Shown here one piece after another: positions 10,040 to 20,493 of a DNA stretch of 33,677 nucleotides. A model generated the notes under the pieces. The model ran no database searches and had not been told where the DNA came from. It was given only the letters and a program-made list of their open reading frames with translations. Location of the stretch: NCBI GenBank assembly GCA_020283715.1, contig JAIQCW010000090.1, forward strand, positions 1 to 33,677. Direction: 5' to 3'. Position 1 is the first letter of the stretch. Every line of letters starts with the position of its first letter. The position numbers were made by a program, and so were the translations under genes. Source of the stretch: Cytauxzoon felis. Taxonomy: Eukaryota > Apicomplexa > Aconoidasida > Piroplasmida > Theileriidae.

Positions 10040-12510
10040 TTACAGTGTTGGGTCATAAAAGTTTATAATTTGACATCTAATGTTATGAAGATTATTGAAT
10101 GTATCAACTAACCTGCAGTCTTCAGCTACAGTGATAACGGACATTTCATCATGTGAAGGTACAGCATCCCAAATTGGCGATCTAAAATGATGGAAATTAT
10201 TAATGAATTTTTAAATGATATTTCAATATACTTTCCTAATGCTTTAGTAATATCAACTTCAATTGATGCATTATTTATTGAATAAACTATAGCTTCAGAA
10301 TGATTAGATTTATCTAAAATTATTAAAATCTTCATAATAAATAATACAAACTTGTAGATAACACAGAAAATGTTACAAAATAATCATAATTATTCAAAAA
10401 ATTCGAAAATGTCCTTATAGAATTCTTACGCTCAATACCAAAATTGTAAATCTATACATATTATTTTAATCAATACATAATCCATACACTACACCTGATG
10501 TCCAATCCATCTCTTCATCTCCCGCATTATCTTCCACTCGCCGTGGTGGCCTCTTCTATTTAGTTCCCCTCGGATTCCCGTAGATCATCCTCGGTATAAT
10601 GTATACCCGGAAGAACGTAAATATGTGAACCCCTAAGAACAGGAATTCTACCCGGAGGAACAAAAAATGTTCAACCCGGAAGAACAGACTTCAAGTGGAG
10701 TACCTGGAAGCGATCTACGGGAGCTGGAAGGGGGAGTAAATAGAGGAGCTGACGGCAGGACGACCTACGGTGGAGGCAAGAGGAAGTGAGTTGGATTGGA
10801 TCTCAGGTAGAAGTGGAAGGAGAGGTAAAAAAGAGGTATCGTATTATTTTTAGATATACAAACCTCTTTGAGCATTCTGAGATCGATAAGTTTGGTAGTA
10901 TTATTTAATCCACTTGAGAGAATGTATCTGGAATAAGGTTCACATTTAACGGAGATGACAGGTAATTCATTATGTATACTATCCATGATATGTACAGCTT
11001 CTAATGATCTAGCATCCCAAATCTGAGTAATAATTTGAATAAATAAATGAATTCAACATACTACAATTGAACCATCACTACCAGCTGTGAATAATAATGA
11101 ACCTGATTGATTAACATCACAACTATTAATACCACCACCATGATGTTGATATATAGTCTCTCTTGATGTATAACATTTACCAGACACTATATCATACAAC
11201 CTTATTATCGAATTCGATGTCCCACAAAATAAAAAATCACCACATGGATGAAACCTTATAGAACGAATGTTAAATGAATCATATATACGCTCTATATTAT
11301 TATATTTAACAAATATAATAAATAAACTGTTGTCTAATCCACATGAGATTACCAACTTGTCTTCCAGTTCTACCATAGGTCGTCTTGCAGACAGCTTCTC
11401 CACCTGAGGTCCAATCCAACTCTCCTTCTCTTCAGAGAGCTCTTCTAATTACCTATCTCTAAAGAGTACAGCCACTCCCAGAGATCGTGGCTGAAGTGTA
11501 ATGGATTGGACCTCAGGTGGATTAGCCGAAGCGATCTCAGGGAAGCGGAGGGGGAGCTAAATAGAAGAGCTGACGGCAGGATTGGACCTCAGGTGGAGAG
11601 CTCCATGCAATGGAAAAGAGAGGTGTAGTAGATCTCAGATGGAGTATTGTATTGAGGTGTATGTAGGTGTCAACTAACGTAATTCGGTGACGGAGTAGAC
11701 AAATCCGTTGGTGGCATTGATATCGTGTATGACAATGTTGCAGTCGATACCACCAGATGCTAAAATGTTCCTATTAATGATTTGTATTTCCATATTATTA
11801 AGAGAACAAACCTCTTTGGGTGGAAATCTATTGCATCAACTTGTTCCAAATGGCCATTCAGACGACTTGTACACATGCCATTAGGTTTCCTGTGATTAAT
11901 CATCGATAATTCAAGTATGAATCATACCTCTTACAGACTGTATCATTTGTTTCTATGAATGGTGTCACATTTAATGATCCCGATACACCTCCAATAGCTA
12001 CCAATGAACAATCACTAGACTGTGCTATACATCTACATGGCTATATGAGGGGAGAATGAATGGATTAATAAATGAATCAACAAAGTTACTTTAAAATTTT
12101 GAAACTCGGCAAAATTATTATATGCCATTACTTTATATTTATATTGATCCTCCATATTCAACGTGTTATATTCACATAAAATCTCCTCCATCTTCTTGAT
12201 TCCACTGAATAATAGGGTATAGGTTGTAATCAACAATCCTTACCTCTCCAGTTCTAATTTGTCATCGCCTAACTCAGCAGTTACTATACTTCTTGAAGAT
12301 AAATATGCGCAGTTGTTGAAAATGTTATACAAATGATCCTTCCGGAGCATAGAATTAGGCTCTACCTTCATTTTACTCTTTATAATATCAGCTGCATCTT
12401 CTAGGCTATAAAGTATCGTTAAAATTAGTAACGCTATAGACAAATTACCCATCATCTAGTAGCTGTTGAGTTACAGCCTCGTAAAAAAATAATTTATCTG
12501 TCTTTACCAT
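10040..12510 (-). CDS. CSTF1: CSTF1 (CstF-50), WD40 subunit of mRNA cleavage stimulation factor
   Basis: CstF-50 is a WD40 subunit of the complex that binds GU-rich RNA downstream of poly(A) sites. Eleven exons: 12244-12510, 12090-12204, 11928-12040, 11812-11889, 11679-11770, 11062-11291, 10864-11022, 10365-10451, 10232-10329, 10113-10181, 10040-10076. Seen: an N-terminal dimerisation-type helix (YEAVTQQLLDDGNLSIALLI), then WD repeats with PCRCIAQSSDCSLVAIGG, VDAIDFHP, IRSIRFHPCGDFLFCGT, LFTAGSDGSIV|IWDARS, YILSSGLNNTTKLIDLRM and a closing VITVAEDC. The order and spacing follow human CSTF1 throughout. Exon 1 holds one extra base in GATGATGGG (12455-12463). Removing one G gives 447 codons in frame, so this is a real lesion or an assembly error. 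Introns 11292-11678 and 10452-10863 carry repeat clusters 13 and 12; the others are 34-50 nt. Confidence 0.9.
10488..10820. repeat. Modular repeat cluster 12, inside CSTF1 intron 7
   Basis: Order: A-like CACCTGATGTCCAATCC, tag GCC-GTGGT-GGC, reverse B with CCTCGG ends, a D array (10602-10690), A, B (AGCTGGAAGGGG arm), tag CTG-ACGG-CAG, and A-like units to about 10820. The host intron is 412 nt. Confidence 0.88.
11378..11642. repeat. Modular repeat cluster 13, inside CSTF1 intron 5
   Basis: Order: tag GTCT-TGC-AGAC, reverse A, tag CTCT-TC-AGAG (loop base lost, stem kept), C (CTCTAAAGAG), A, B, tag CTG-ACGG-CAG, A, inverse CCATGCAATGG tag, A. The true acceptor (AATAATATAG at 11292) lies beyond the repeat. 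Confidence 0.88.
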
Positions 12511-12682
12511 CTGAAGGCACGAAATTTATTATATTACATTTTTAAAAATTATTTTAAGGAGTTTTAGTATTTAAATTTACATCTAATATTACTCCTACAC
12601 CCCTATCACCTCCCTGCTGTAAGTCTAGTACAAAATTATAAAAATGATGAACAATCACATATAAATTAAATTTTTATAAAAA
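12511..12682. promoter_or_regulatory. Divergent promoter region, CSTF1 / UTP13
   Basis: These 172 bp separate the start codons of CSTF1 (reverse) and UTP13 (forward). The stretch is very AT-rich (ATTACATTTTTAAAAATTAT and similar), holds no repeat module, and has one GC-richer island (CCTACACCCCTATCACCTCC, about 12593-12612). It is the only gap between two start codons here, so it must supply both promoters. No motif can be named with confidence. Confidence 0.5.
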
Positions 12683-15600
12683 ATGTCAAATAAAATAGTT
12701 TCATTGACTACAGAATTCAAAGAATCTTATAGATTTAATAGTTTTTCAAATGATACATTTATAGTACTACCAGCTCTAAACGCCTTAATTACAAAGCATG
12801 ATGACTGTCTATATGGATTATCTATACCTAAATATGACCCTAAAGAGGATATTTTATTGAGTAAAGATTTTCTAACTGGTAAATTTCATGTTTTCAATGC
12901 CTTTCATCTCTACCATAGGTGCATCAGATGTTACCCGAGAGTACTACAGGAACATTTCAAATAATGATAGAGTTTTGTGCATATTAAACTCCAAAGAAGA
13001 TAATTTATACGAAACACCACATTACAACAACAAATGTGTCATCTCTGGTGGTGGTTTATCCACTTTTAATGTCAACACAAAAGGCGACGTGCTAACAGTA
13101 TGCTTTTGCAACAGCATAATTTCATCTTACCAAATACTATCCGACTCTAGAACGGAGGAAGCAACTTCAGCATCTGATGGAATCAGTGAAAGTAAACCGG
13201 AAAAGGATAATAAATCGGGTGGACACAATAGCACCACATCAACTAATCAAGTTGATTCATCAAGTAAAGATTGGATTTACTTAAGTCTATTGAAATCTAT
13301 AAAGGTAAGTTAATAAACCCCACGACCCCATAGATGATAATGAATTAATTCTAGACGAATTTAAGGAATATAACATCAATTTCATACCATACAAATGATG
13401 AGTATCTAGCATGCGGTATTGTCGACGGTAATGTAGTTATATACCACAATTATATATTATATCATACTTTCAATAACTTAAAATCAATGGTCTCAATCAT
13501 AAAGTAAGTAAAAAATATTTGGAAAACCCCATTTAAAATACCCCATTTCTAGATTTTGCCCGAATACTAATTGGTTGGTGGTTGGTACACAGATTGGTGA
13601 TATAATGCTATATGATATAAAGAGTAAAGTACCATTAATTAAATTTGAAGATCATATGAGTTATGTAACAGATTTGATATTTATAATAACTTTGGATAAT
13701 AAACCTGGTGGATTCATAACATCATCTAGAGATACAATCGTTAATTTCTGGTCATTAGACATTAAAGTGGGGAAAAATAAAAAGTCAATACAAATACATA
13801 AACCATTCAAAAGGATTTTAATACATCAATCGATATGCTCAATCAACATTGTCACCAATCACAAGTATAGCAACAATTGGATATTACTTGTCGCCACATA
13901 CGATGGAAACATAAAATTTATCAACCCCACCGATGATAATGTACTCAATGTATGTTTTAAACACAGAGATTATTAACTCCTCTACTTCTTTCCATTGTAT
14001 GGAGCTTCTCTACCTGGGGTTACAATCCACCTTTCTTCATCCTGGCGTCAACTCTTCTCCACTCGAGGTCCAATCCAACTCTCCTTCTCTTGCAGAGAGC
14101 TCCTGCAATTACCCATCTCTAAAGAGTAAAGCCACTCCCAGAGATCGTGGCGATAGTAAGGATGTAACCTCGAGTGGAGAACCCGTAGCTGATCTCGGGG
14201 AAGCGGAGGGAGAGGTAAATAGAAGAGCTGACGGCAGGAATGTAACTTCAGGTGGAACGCCTAGTGGAAGAGGTGAAGAGTAGGATTGGACATCGATTGA
14301 TATATCTTCATGAATATATAGGAGCGTTTATGTAGTTATGGTCAGGGTGGTTTGAGGTGTTTACGTTATATTGATTCTACTAATAGTTTGATATCATTGG
14401 GTATTAATGGTTCATTATGTATATATAATGATTCATTGCATATTCAACATCAATTATTGGGTAATATAGACCCCATATTCCATTTCAAATTGTGTAAAAT
14501 AAACCCCACTGTAGAATTGAAATCATTATCGGATGATATGTGTGATTATAGTTATTCTATTGAATGGTTGAATAGAGAGAGGTTGAAGAATAGTGTATTA
14601 ATGTTTGTATTAATTGGTGATGAAATTATACGTTTATTATCATTAAATTCTGGGGAGTATATAACTATGGGGTTATTTAATGAGGATCACAGGCATTCAG
14701 ATGTAGTATTGTCATTATCATATTCTGAAAAAGGTAATTATATTATATATTGTAATTATAATTTTTTTTAGAGGATATATTAATCAGTTCTTCTAAAGAT
14801 GAAAAAATTATTATATGGGATTTAATTACTCTTGTTGCTAATACTATTATTACAATCGATAGCTTATCATTAGCCTGCGTTGAAATCTCAAACTTGTAAG
14901 TTTTATAGGGTTATATGGGGTTTTTTATCCTCATTTTTTCATTTTATAGTGTTGATGAGAATAGATTTCATTTGGCAACATCTGGTGATAATGTACTTAA
15001 GACATTTGATATAAAATTAAAAGATAGAAATACATATATTGAACCACAATTATTAAATAGTAATAATTCTACAACAGCTATTGTACATAAAAAAGTTATA
15101 AATACAATCGCATTTTCACCCAATAATAAAGTATGTTTAAAAAACACCATATTTTTAAAGTTAAAAAACCCCATCTTTTTAATTAGATGTTGGCGACTGG
15201 AGGTGGTGATAAGATGATAGTAATTTATACATTAGAAAATTTGATAATTAAAGGGAAATGTATGGGGCATAAAAGATCAGTAATTTCATTAGAATTTATG
15301 AAAACAACAAAAATGATAATAAGTTCATCAGTAGATGAAACAATAAAAATATGGAATTTGAATGATTACACATGCGTCAAGACATTCCAAGTATGTAAAA
15401 TTTTCTAAAAAATAAAATTAACCATAGGGCCATACAAAACCAGTCATGCGCGTACTATTACTACCAAATGATATGCAAATACTCTCATCCAGCATGGATG
15501 GACTCATTAAATTGTGGAATATACGAACATCCGATTGTATACATACAATAGATAATCATAATGATAAGGTATGTCAAATGAACAATTTGTAGACTACCAA

Positions 15601-16770
15601 CGTAATATCCACTTGAGGCCTAATCACTACCTTCATTTTGTTTTCCACTCGCCTTCACCTGAGGTCTATCCTGCCGTCAGCTCTTCTATTTACTTCCCCT
15701 TCCAGCTCCCATAGATCGCTTCCAGGTATTCCATTTGTGACATTAATCGGGAAAACAAAGTAATCCCAAAGCAGTTGTTAGTAAAACTGCTACTGATCAA
15801 GCTAGAGAACAGATTGCATATAATGGAAATGTGATACAACTCCACTCGAGGTCCAATCCACCTCTCCTCCACTTGTCGTTCCACCTTGTCTTGTCTTGCG
15901 GACAGCTCTTTTAATTACCTATCTCTAAACGGTAATGCCACTCCCGGAGATCGTGGCGATGTTGAAGGTAATAAGGATGTAACCTCAAGTGGAAATGGAA
16001 TACCTGGAAGCGATCTACGGGAGCTGGAAGGGGAGATAAATGGAGAAGGCCTCCACGGCGAGTGGAAAAGAGGTGGATTGGACCTCAAGTGGAAGTTACA
16101 TTGGTAGACTACACATTAATAACTTATATATATAATACATTAGGTATGGGATATGGAATTGTATGGTAGTGATTTGATATCGATATCGGGTGGTAAGATA
16201 ATATATTGTGTTGATATAACGGATGAGGTTGAGCGTAATAGATTAGAGAAGGAGCGTGAGGATGTATTAAAATGTACACAGATAGATATATTATATAAAG
16301 AAGGTAGAGATTATGAAGCATTGAATTTAGCTGTAGAATTAAAGAAACATAATATAGCAAGAGATATAATTATTAAATCATGTAATAAATTATTATATAA
16401 TAATGAATATAATGATAATATTTTTAAAAATTGGATTAAACATTTGAAATTATTTGATGATTTAAAAATTAAATTAACAGCAATATTTGATTTTATACAA
16501 ATTTGGATAAGTAATAATAAAACAGCATGGATAGCTAATTGTATAATTTATGAAATATTAAATCAATTCAAACCAAATGAAATATTTATTATTGAAGGAT
16601 TATCACATCGCATAGATTCAATACTTATACATCAATCTACACATTATAGTCGATTATTAAATCTCATGGAAAAATCACATATATTAGATATACTCATAGG
16701 ATATAAACATGAAGATAATCATAATCTAAACACCAATAACTCAATAACCAGAAAAATATTATACGATTAA
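12683..16770 (+). CDS. UTP13: UTP13 / TBL3, WD40 protein of the small-subunit processome
   Basis: UTP13 is part of the UTP-B (PWP2) subcomplex that binds the 5' ETS of pre-rRNA in the nucleolus. Ten exons: 12683-12878, 12919-13304, 13355-13503, 13553-13949, 14322-14733, 14772-14895, 14950-15130, 15187-15390, 15428-15568, 16144-16770; they sum to 938 codons plus stop. Seen: many WD40 blades (VVGTQIGDIMLYDI, ISSSKDEKIIIWDL, IAFSPNNKMLATGGGDK, ISSSVDETIKIWNL, then GHTKPVMRVLLLPNDMQILS and SMDGLIKLWNI), then the helical Utp13 C-terminal domain starting YKEGRDYEALNLAVELKKHN. That ending separates it from other WD40 proteins. A Ser/Thr/Asn-rich low-complexity insert lies near residues 150-185. Introns 4 (13950-14321) and 9 (15569-16143) are inflated by repeats; the other seven are 36-56 nt. 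Confidence 0.92.
13983..14300. repeat. Modular repeat cluster 14, inside UTP13 intron 4
   Basis: Order: tag CCAT-TGT-ATGG (loop change), reverse A, a partial tag, reverse A, tag CTCT-TGC-AGAG, C (CTCTAAAGAG), A, B, tag CTG-ACGG-CAG, A, half-tag CGCCTAGTGG, degenerate A. The host intron runs from GTATGT (13950) to ATATATAG (14321). Confidence 0.88.
15598..16103. mobile_element. MITE-like copy of the modular repeat with 9-bp target duplication
   Basis: This 506-bp element in UTP13 intron 9 is flanked on both sides by GTAGACTAC (15589-15597 and 16104-16112). Its ends are inverted copies: CAACGTAATATCCACTTGAG at the left and, reading inward from the right, CAATGTAACTTCCACTTGAG. Inside lie reverse A and B modules, tag CTGCCGTCAG, an unrelated-looking central stretch (about 15735-15840), reverse A, tag GTCT-TGC-GGAC, C (hybrid stem CTCTAAACGG), A, B and tag GCC-TCCAC-GGC. 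No coding capacity for a transposase is visible, so any movement would be non-autonomous. Confidence 0.8.
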
Positions 16771-16856
16771 TATACATATCTATCTATCATTTAAATATTA
16801 TCAATAATTGTCTACATCCGAAAATACATATACCTCTACACACTCTCATCCACTCT

Positions 16857-17332
16857 TCGTTCCACATGAGGTCCAATACACTTCTGTTCCACTCGCCGTG
16901 GTGGCTCTCCTTATTTATTTCCCCCTACGCTTCCCGTAGATCAGCTCCGGGTTTTCCACTTGAGGTTACATCACTAACTTCCTGTTCTTCCGGGTTAATA
17001 TTCTCTGTTCCTCCGGGTAGAATTCCTGTTCTTAGGGGTTAACATATTTACGTTCTTCCGGGTTGGTTACTTGAGGTTATATTCCTGCCGTCAGCTTTTT
17101 TATTTATTTCACCCTTCGCTTCCCTGAGATCAGCTACGGGTATTCCACTTGAGGTCTACACTTAGTAGTTAACGGTCCGATCTCCGGGAGTGGCATTACC
17201 GTTTACGGGGAGGTAATTAGAAGAGGCTCCACGCCTAGTGGAAGAAGAGTTGGATTGGACCTCAGGTGGAGAGCTGTCTGCAAGACAAGGTGAGGTTGAA
17301 GTGAAGAGGAAGAGGATTAGACATCAGATGTA
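16857..17332. repeat. Modular repeat cluster 16, between convergent UTP13 and BUB3
   Basis: Order: reverse A, tag GCC-GTGGT-GGC, reverse B, reverse A, inverted D units (16980-17065), reverse A, tag CTGCCGTCAG, reverse B, reverse A, reverse C with stem CCGT-TT-ACGG (about 17200-17209), tag GGC-TCCAC-GCC, A, inverse GTCTGCAAGAC, A. It covers most of the 607-bp convergent gap. No gene is seen. Confidence 0.88.
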
Positions 17333-17377
17333 GACATTTATTGCTGTATAACTTGCTATAGTTTGTTTATGTTGTGA

Positions 17378-18829
17378 TTATTTGGTATTTCTAGGTTTGC
17401 ATTCATCGGGTTTGATTTCTCGTATATGTATTGCAGGTTTATTTGATTGATTGGAATTGAGTTGTAATACATCTGATGTAGCGATTGCTAATTTTGTTCC
17501 ATCATGATTGAATGAAAGTGATGCGATTGCTGTATCGAATACTGTAGTTTTCCATAGTCTCTTACGACAGAATCCATCCCATGCACATACTATACCATCA
17601 CCACCACCAGTTACAAATGTACCATAAATTGGATGAAAATCTATAGAATTAACAGCATATGCAATATCAGAATCTGATGTAGTCTTATTTCTATGACATT
17701 TAAATGCATATTGTTGCGATACAATCTCAGGTGATTTAGAAAAATACTCCCATGCCACACGTCCCTCTATAGATCCCAATGTAAAACCACGCTCATCAGG
17801 AAAACATGATATACAACGATATTGAAATTTCAATACACCACTAAATTTAATAATTAATAAATTTATTAAACAATCTTCAATAGAAAGGAACTTTGGATGC
17901 CATTCCACCTGAGGTTACAATCCGCCTCTGTTGGTCTTGCAGACAGCCTCCACATGAAGTCTAGTCCTGCCGTCAGCTTCTCTATTTACTTCCCCTTCCA
18001 GCTCCCGTAGATCGCTTCCAGGTATTCCAGTCCCACTTGAGGTTACATCCTCACTACATTCACCACGATCTCTGGGAGTGGCTCTACTCTTTAGAGATAA
18101 CAAATTAGAAGAAGCCTCCACGGCTAGTGGGAACACTGGTTGTAACCTCAGGTGGAACGGCGAGTGGAGAAGACGACGTGATGATTGAGGTTTATGTGAG
18201 AGGTTCAACATACTCTTTGGTATCTGGTGTTGCGAATCCATTTAATCCTTTGGAGAGATCGTAGATATAGACTCGTTTCATAGAATCTCCAACAACGAGT
18301 GTATTATTGATGATATCCATACAGTAAACCTTGCCATAGATTTCGATATCAGCAACAGGTTTATTATTATTACAGCGCATATCAAATGCTTTAAGCTTCT
18401 TATCCCATCCACCAGATATTAATGTTTCTGTTTTAGTAATGATAAATTTTCAAAGGATAAAACTAACTTGATGACTTATGAAATCTCAATGAACGCACAG
18501 GAGCGTTATGTTTCCCAGCTGTTATAACAGTACCAGATTCAACATCTAAGATATTTACATTTTTATTCAAATCACCAAATGCTACTTTACTATCGTCATC
18601 CAAAAATATACAATCCAGTATTGGTGATGAACAATCAGATTTACGTAGAGAGCGAGCATCGCCAGTAGGACCGACACTATAAACTCTCAAAGTCTATAGA
18701 ATTTAATTTGAAATTATAATACATATAAACATTTACCTCATCCCATGATGAAGATGCCAGTAAGGAGCCGCTAGGAGAGAAGGTAACTCTTGTAATAACA
18801 TCAGTTGGAGAATCCGATACAGCTTCCAT
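17378..18829 (-). CDS. BUB3: BUB3, WD40 spindle-checkpoint / kinetochore protein
   Basis: BUB3 binds phosphorylated MELT motifs of KNL1 and carries BUB1/BUBR1-type proteins to kinetochores; apicomplexan checkpoints are reduced. Four exons sum to 331 residues plus stop, the family's usual length: 18737-18829, 18468-18693, 18214-18427, 17378-17840. Seen: VTFSPSGSLLASSSWDE at the N-terminus, HNAPVRSLRFH, TLISGGWDKKLKAFDMR, then the strongly diagnostic run RCISCFPDERGFTLGSIEGR and VAWEYF, YAFKCHR, and a GGGDGIVCAWD blade. RAE1 is the nearest alternative, but SIEGRV followed by EYF with YAFKCHR and the C-terminus fit BUB3 better. Introns are 43, 40 and 373 nt; the long one (17841-18213) holds repeat cluster 17 and keeps a GTATGT donor and TTAAATTTAG acceptor. 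Confidence 0.9.
17907..18178. repeat. Modular repeat cluster 17, inside BUB3 intron 3
   Basis: Order: reverse A, tag GTCT-TGC-AGAC, degenerate A, tag CTGCCGTCAG, reverse B (TTCCAGCTCCCGTAGATCGC), reverse A, reverse C (CTCTTTAGAG), tag GCC-TCCAC-GGC, A, half-tag GGCGAGTGG. Confidence 0.87.
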
Positions 18830-19062
18830 TTATTAATGAATTATTTATTTATAATTAAATAATATTTTATTAAGATTAACATTAAATTATTAAATTATAT
18901 ACACCATACCCATCATACCATAGACACTCGACCAATCATCAGTCACATTAACAAAACTATTCAAAAGATTCCATATAGTCGTTAGTGATAGATATTGAGA
19001 CTAGATATAATCTAACTATATTCTTATTATTATATAATCATTCGTTTATTGCAGATAGATCT

Positions 19063-19160
19063 TCCACCCGATGTTACAACGTTGTCTTCCACTTGCCGTG
19101 GAGGCCTTCTCTATTTAGCTCGCCTTCCAGCTCCCATAGATCGCTTCCAGGTATACTTTA
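19063..19160. repeat. Modular repeat cluster 18 (single reverse B)
   Basis: The smallest internal copy: degenerate reverse A (CCACCCGATGTTACAAC), tag GCC-GTGGA-GGC, and a reverse B module ending CGCTTCCAGGTA. It lies in the 377-bp gap between the surface-protein stop and the BUB3 start; the rest of the gap is AT-rich with no gene seen. Confidence 0.85.
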
Positions 19161-19206
19161 TCTGAATTTCAACTGGAGGATACTGAAGCTCTAATATTGA
19201 TTTCGA

Positions 19207-20181
19207 TTATAAAAGTTTTTCTGAGGAGTGTCTATTCATGTTACCCTGTTCTAACATACCATTAAGCTTAGATTCAATTGCAGCCGTGTCCGTTGCCTTA
19301 ATACTGGATGATATATCTACTGTACTCATATTCCCATGTTCCTCCCACTTCTTACCTTTACCATGCCAATGATTTGTATCGTTACCACCTCCAGCGTCCT
19401 TCTTTCGATAATACAAGAGTAGAGGAGTTTCTAGTTTAGGAGTACCATTTTTGGGATCCTTTTCATAAAATATCCATACTTTATTATTAGCATCAATAGT
19501 TATAGTAAGATTCTTATCCAATTCTTCAATACCCCTGATTGGTCTACCATAATGTGTAATCCTATTTATCGTCATGGCACTAGTGTGAGAATGATGGTAA
19601 CCTTTGAATCCATCAATTGTGGTATCTTCTGCTACAGTAATTTCACCACCAGCTTCAGGACGTCCTTTGTATGGACGGGTCCTGTCAAGTTTAATCTCAA
19701 CCCATTATTTAATTTCATTAACAAGATCATCAAGAGGAGCAGGAGGAGCAGTAACACCGTCGTATTTTGTCCATTGGCCACCAGAAGTAACATTATCCTT
19801 ATGAAATATCTTCGTGTCAGTAGACGTTTTAATCTTCAAAGCACCTTTATTAGAGGCGTTCTTATAATAATACACCTCATAGACATCCGAAATATTACCT
19901 CCAGGTATTGTTAAATTTGTGCCACCATTCTTTACCGTAGTGCTCAATGTAAACTTCCCTCCATTTGGTAATGTATGGATATAGAAGTTGAATTGAGTTT
20001 CAGCATAATTTTCCTTCTGATACTTCACTTTCACCTCATCGATGATATCACTACTATAAGTTTTAGTTTTACCTTCAGAAAGACTAGTGCCTTGATAATA
20101 TCCAATGTAATATCTGGTGGTGGTGTTGACCCTCCATTTCCCCCACAATTTTACATCACTTTGATCATATAATTTATTCTA
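19207..20181 (-). pseudogene. T. equi-style surface/secreted protein with one internal stop, 5' end unclear
   Basis: One reading frame runs from about 20181 (after a TCCCCACTAG acceptor-like site) to TAA at 19207, interrupted only by an in-frame TAA at 19705-19707. It contains two similar halves built of beta-strand-like units: VYEVYYYKNASNKGALKIKT with QWTKYD, and GFKGYHHSHTSAMTINRITH, then LLLYYRKK and GKGKKWEE. This 'YYYK...PLLLYYRKK...KKWEE' style is what I associate with large Theileria equi surface-protein families, related in style to FAINT proteins; that is from memory, not a search. No signal peptide or convincing ATG is found upstream, so a 5' exon is missing or undetected. The single stop suggests a recent pseudogene, a sequencing error, or read-through. 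Confidence 0.55.
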
Positions 20182-20493
20182 GTGGGGAGATTTTCATTCA
20201 CATGGTTTAAAATATATAAATTATACTTGCTTAAATATGGATTAGATGGAACTTGATGTTATAATAGTTCATTTTAATATAATGCAGTAATTTATAAACT
20301 TAATTTAGACATGTGTAATATGGGGTAATTTATTATAGTACACATTGAAACATAAATCTATAATAGAATAATCTATACATCAATTAATATTCTTATAATC
20401 TATTACTATCATCTACTACATAGAACCCCATTATTTCAATTTTATATATAATTTCAGACGTTGGAATATATAAAAACTATAGAAGACAGAAAA
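20182..20493. other. AT-rich gap, no gene seen
   Basis: These 312 bp between the surface-protein frame and the LCMT1 stop are AT-rich and hold no repeat module and no supportable coding exon. A 5' exon of the surface protein could be here, but none with a signal peptide was found. Confidence 0.5.

Noticed and set aside
15598..16103. A transposase gene within the MITE-like copy or elsewhere in the window.
   Set aside because: No frame longer than module-derived sequence is present and no DDE-type motif is seen. Every larger gene here is a recognised host gene or family.
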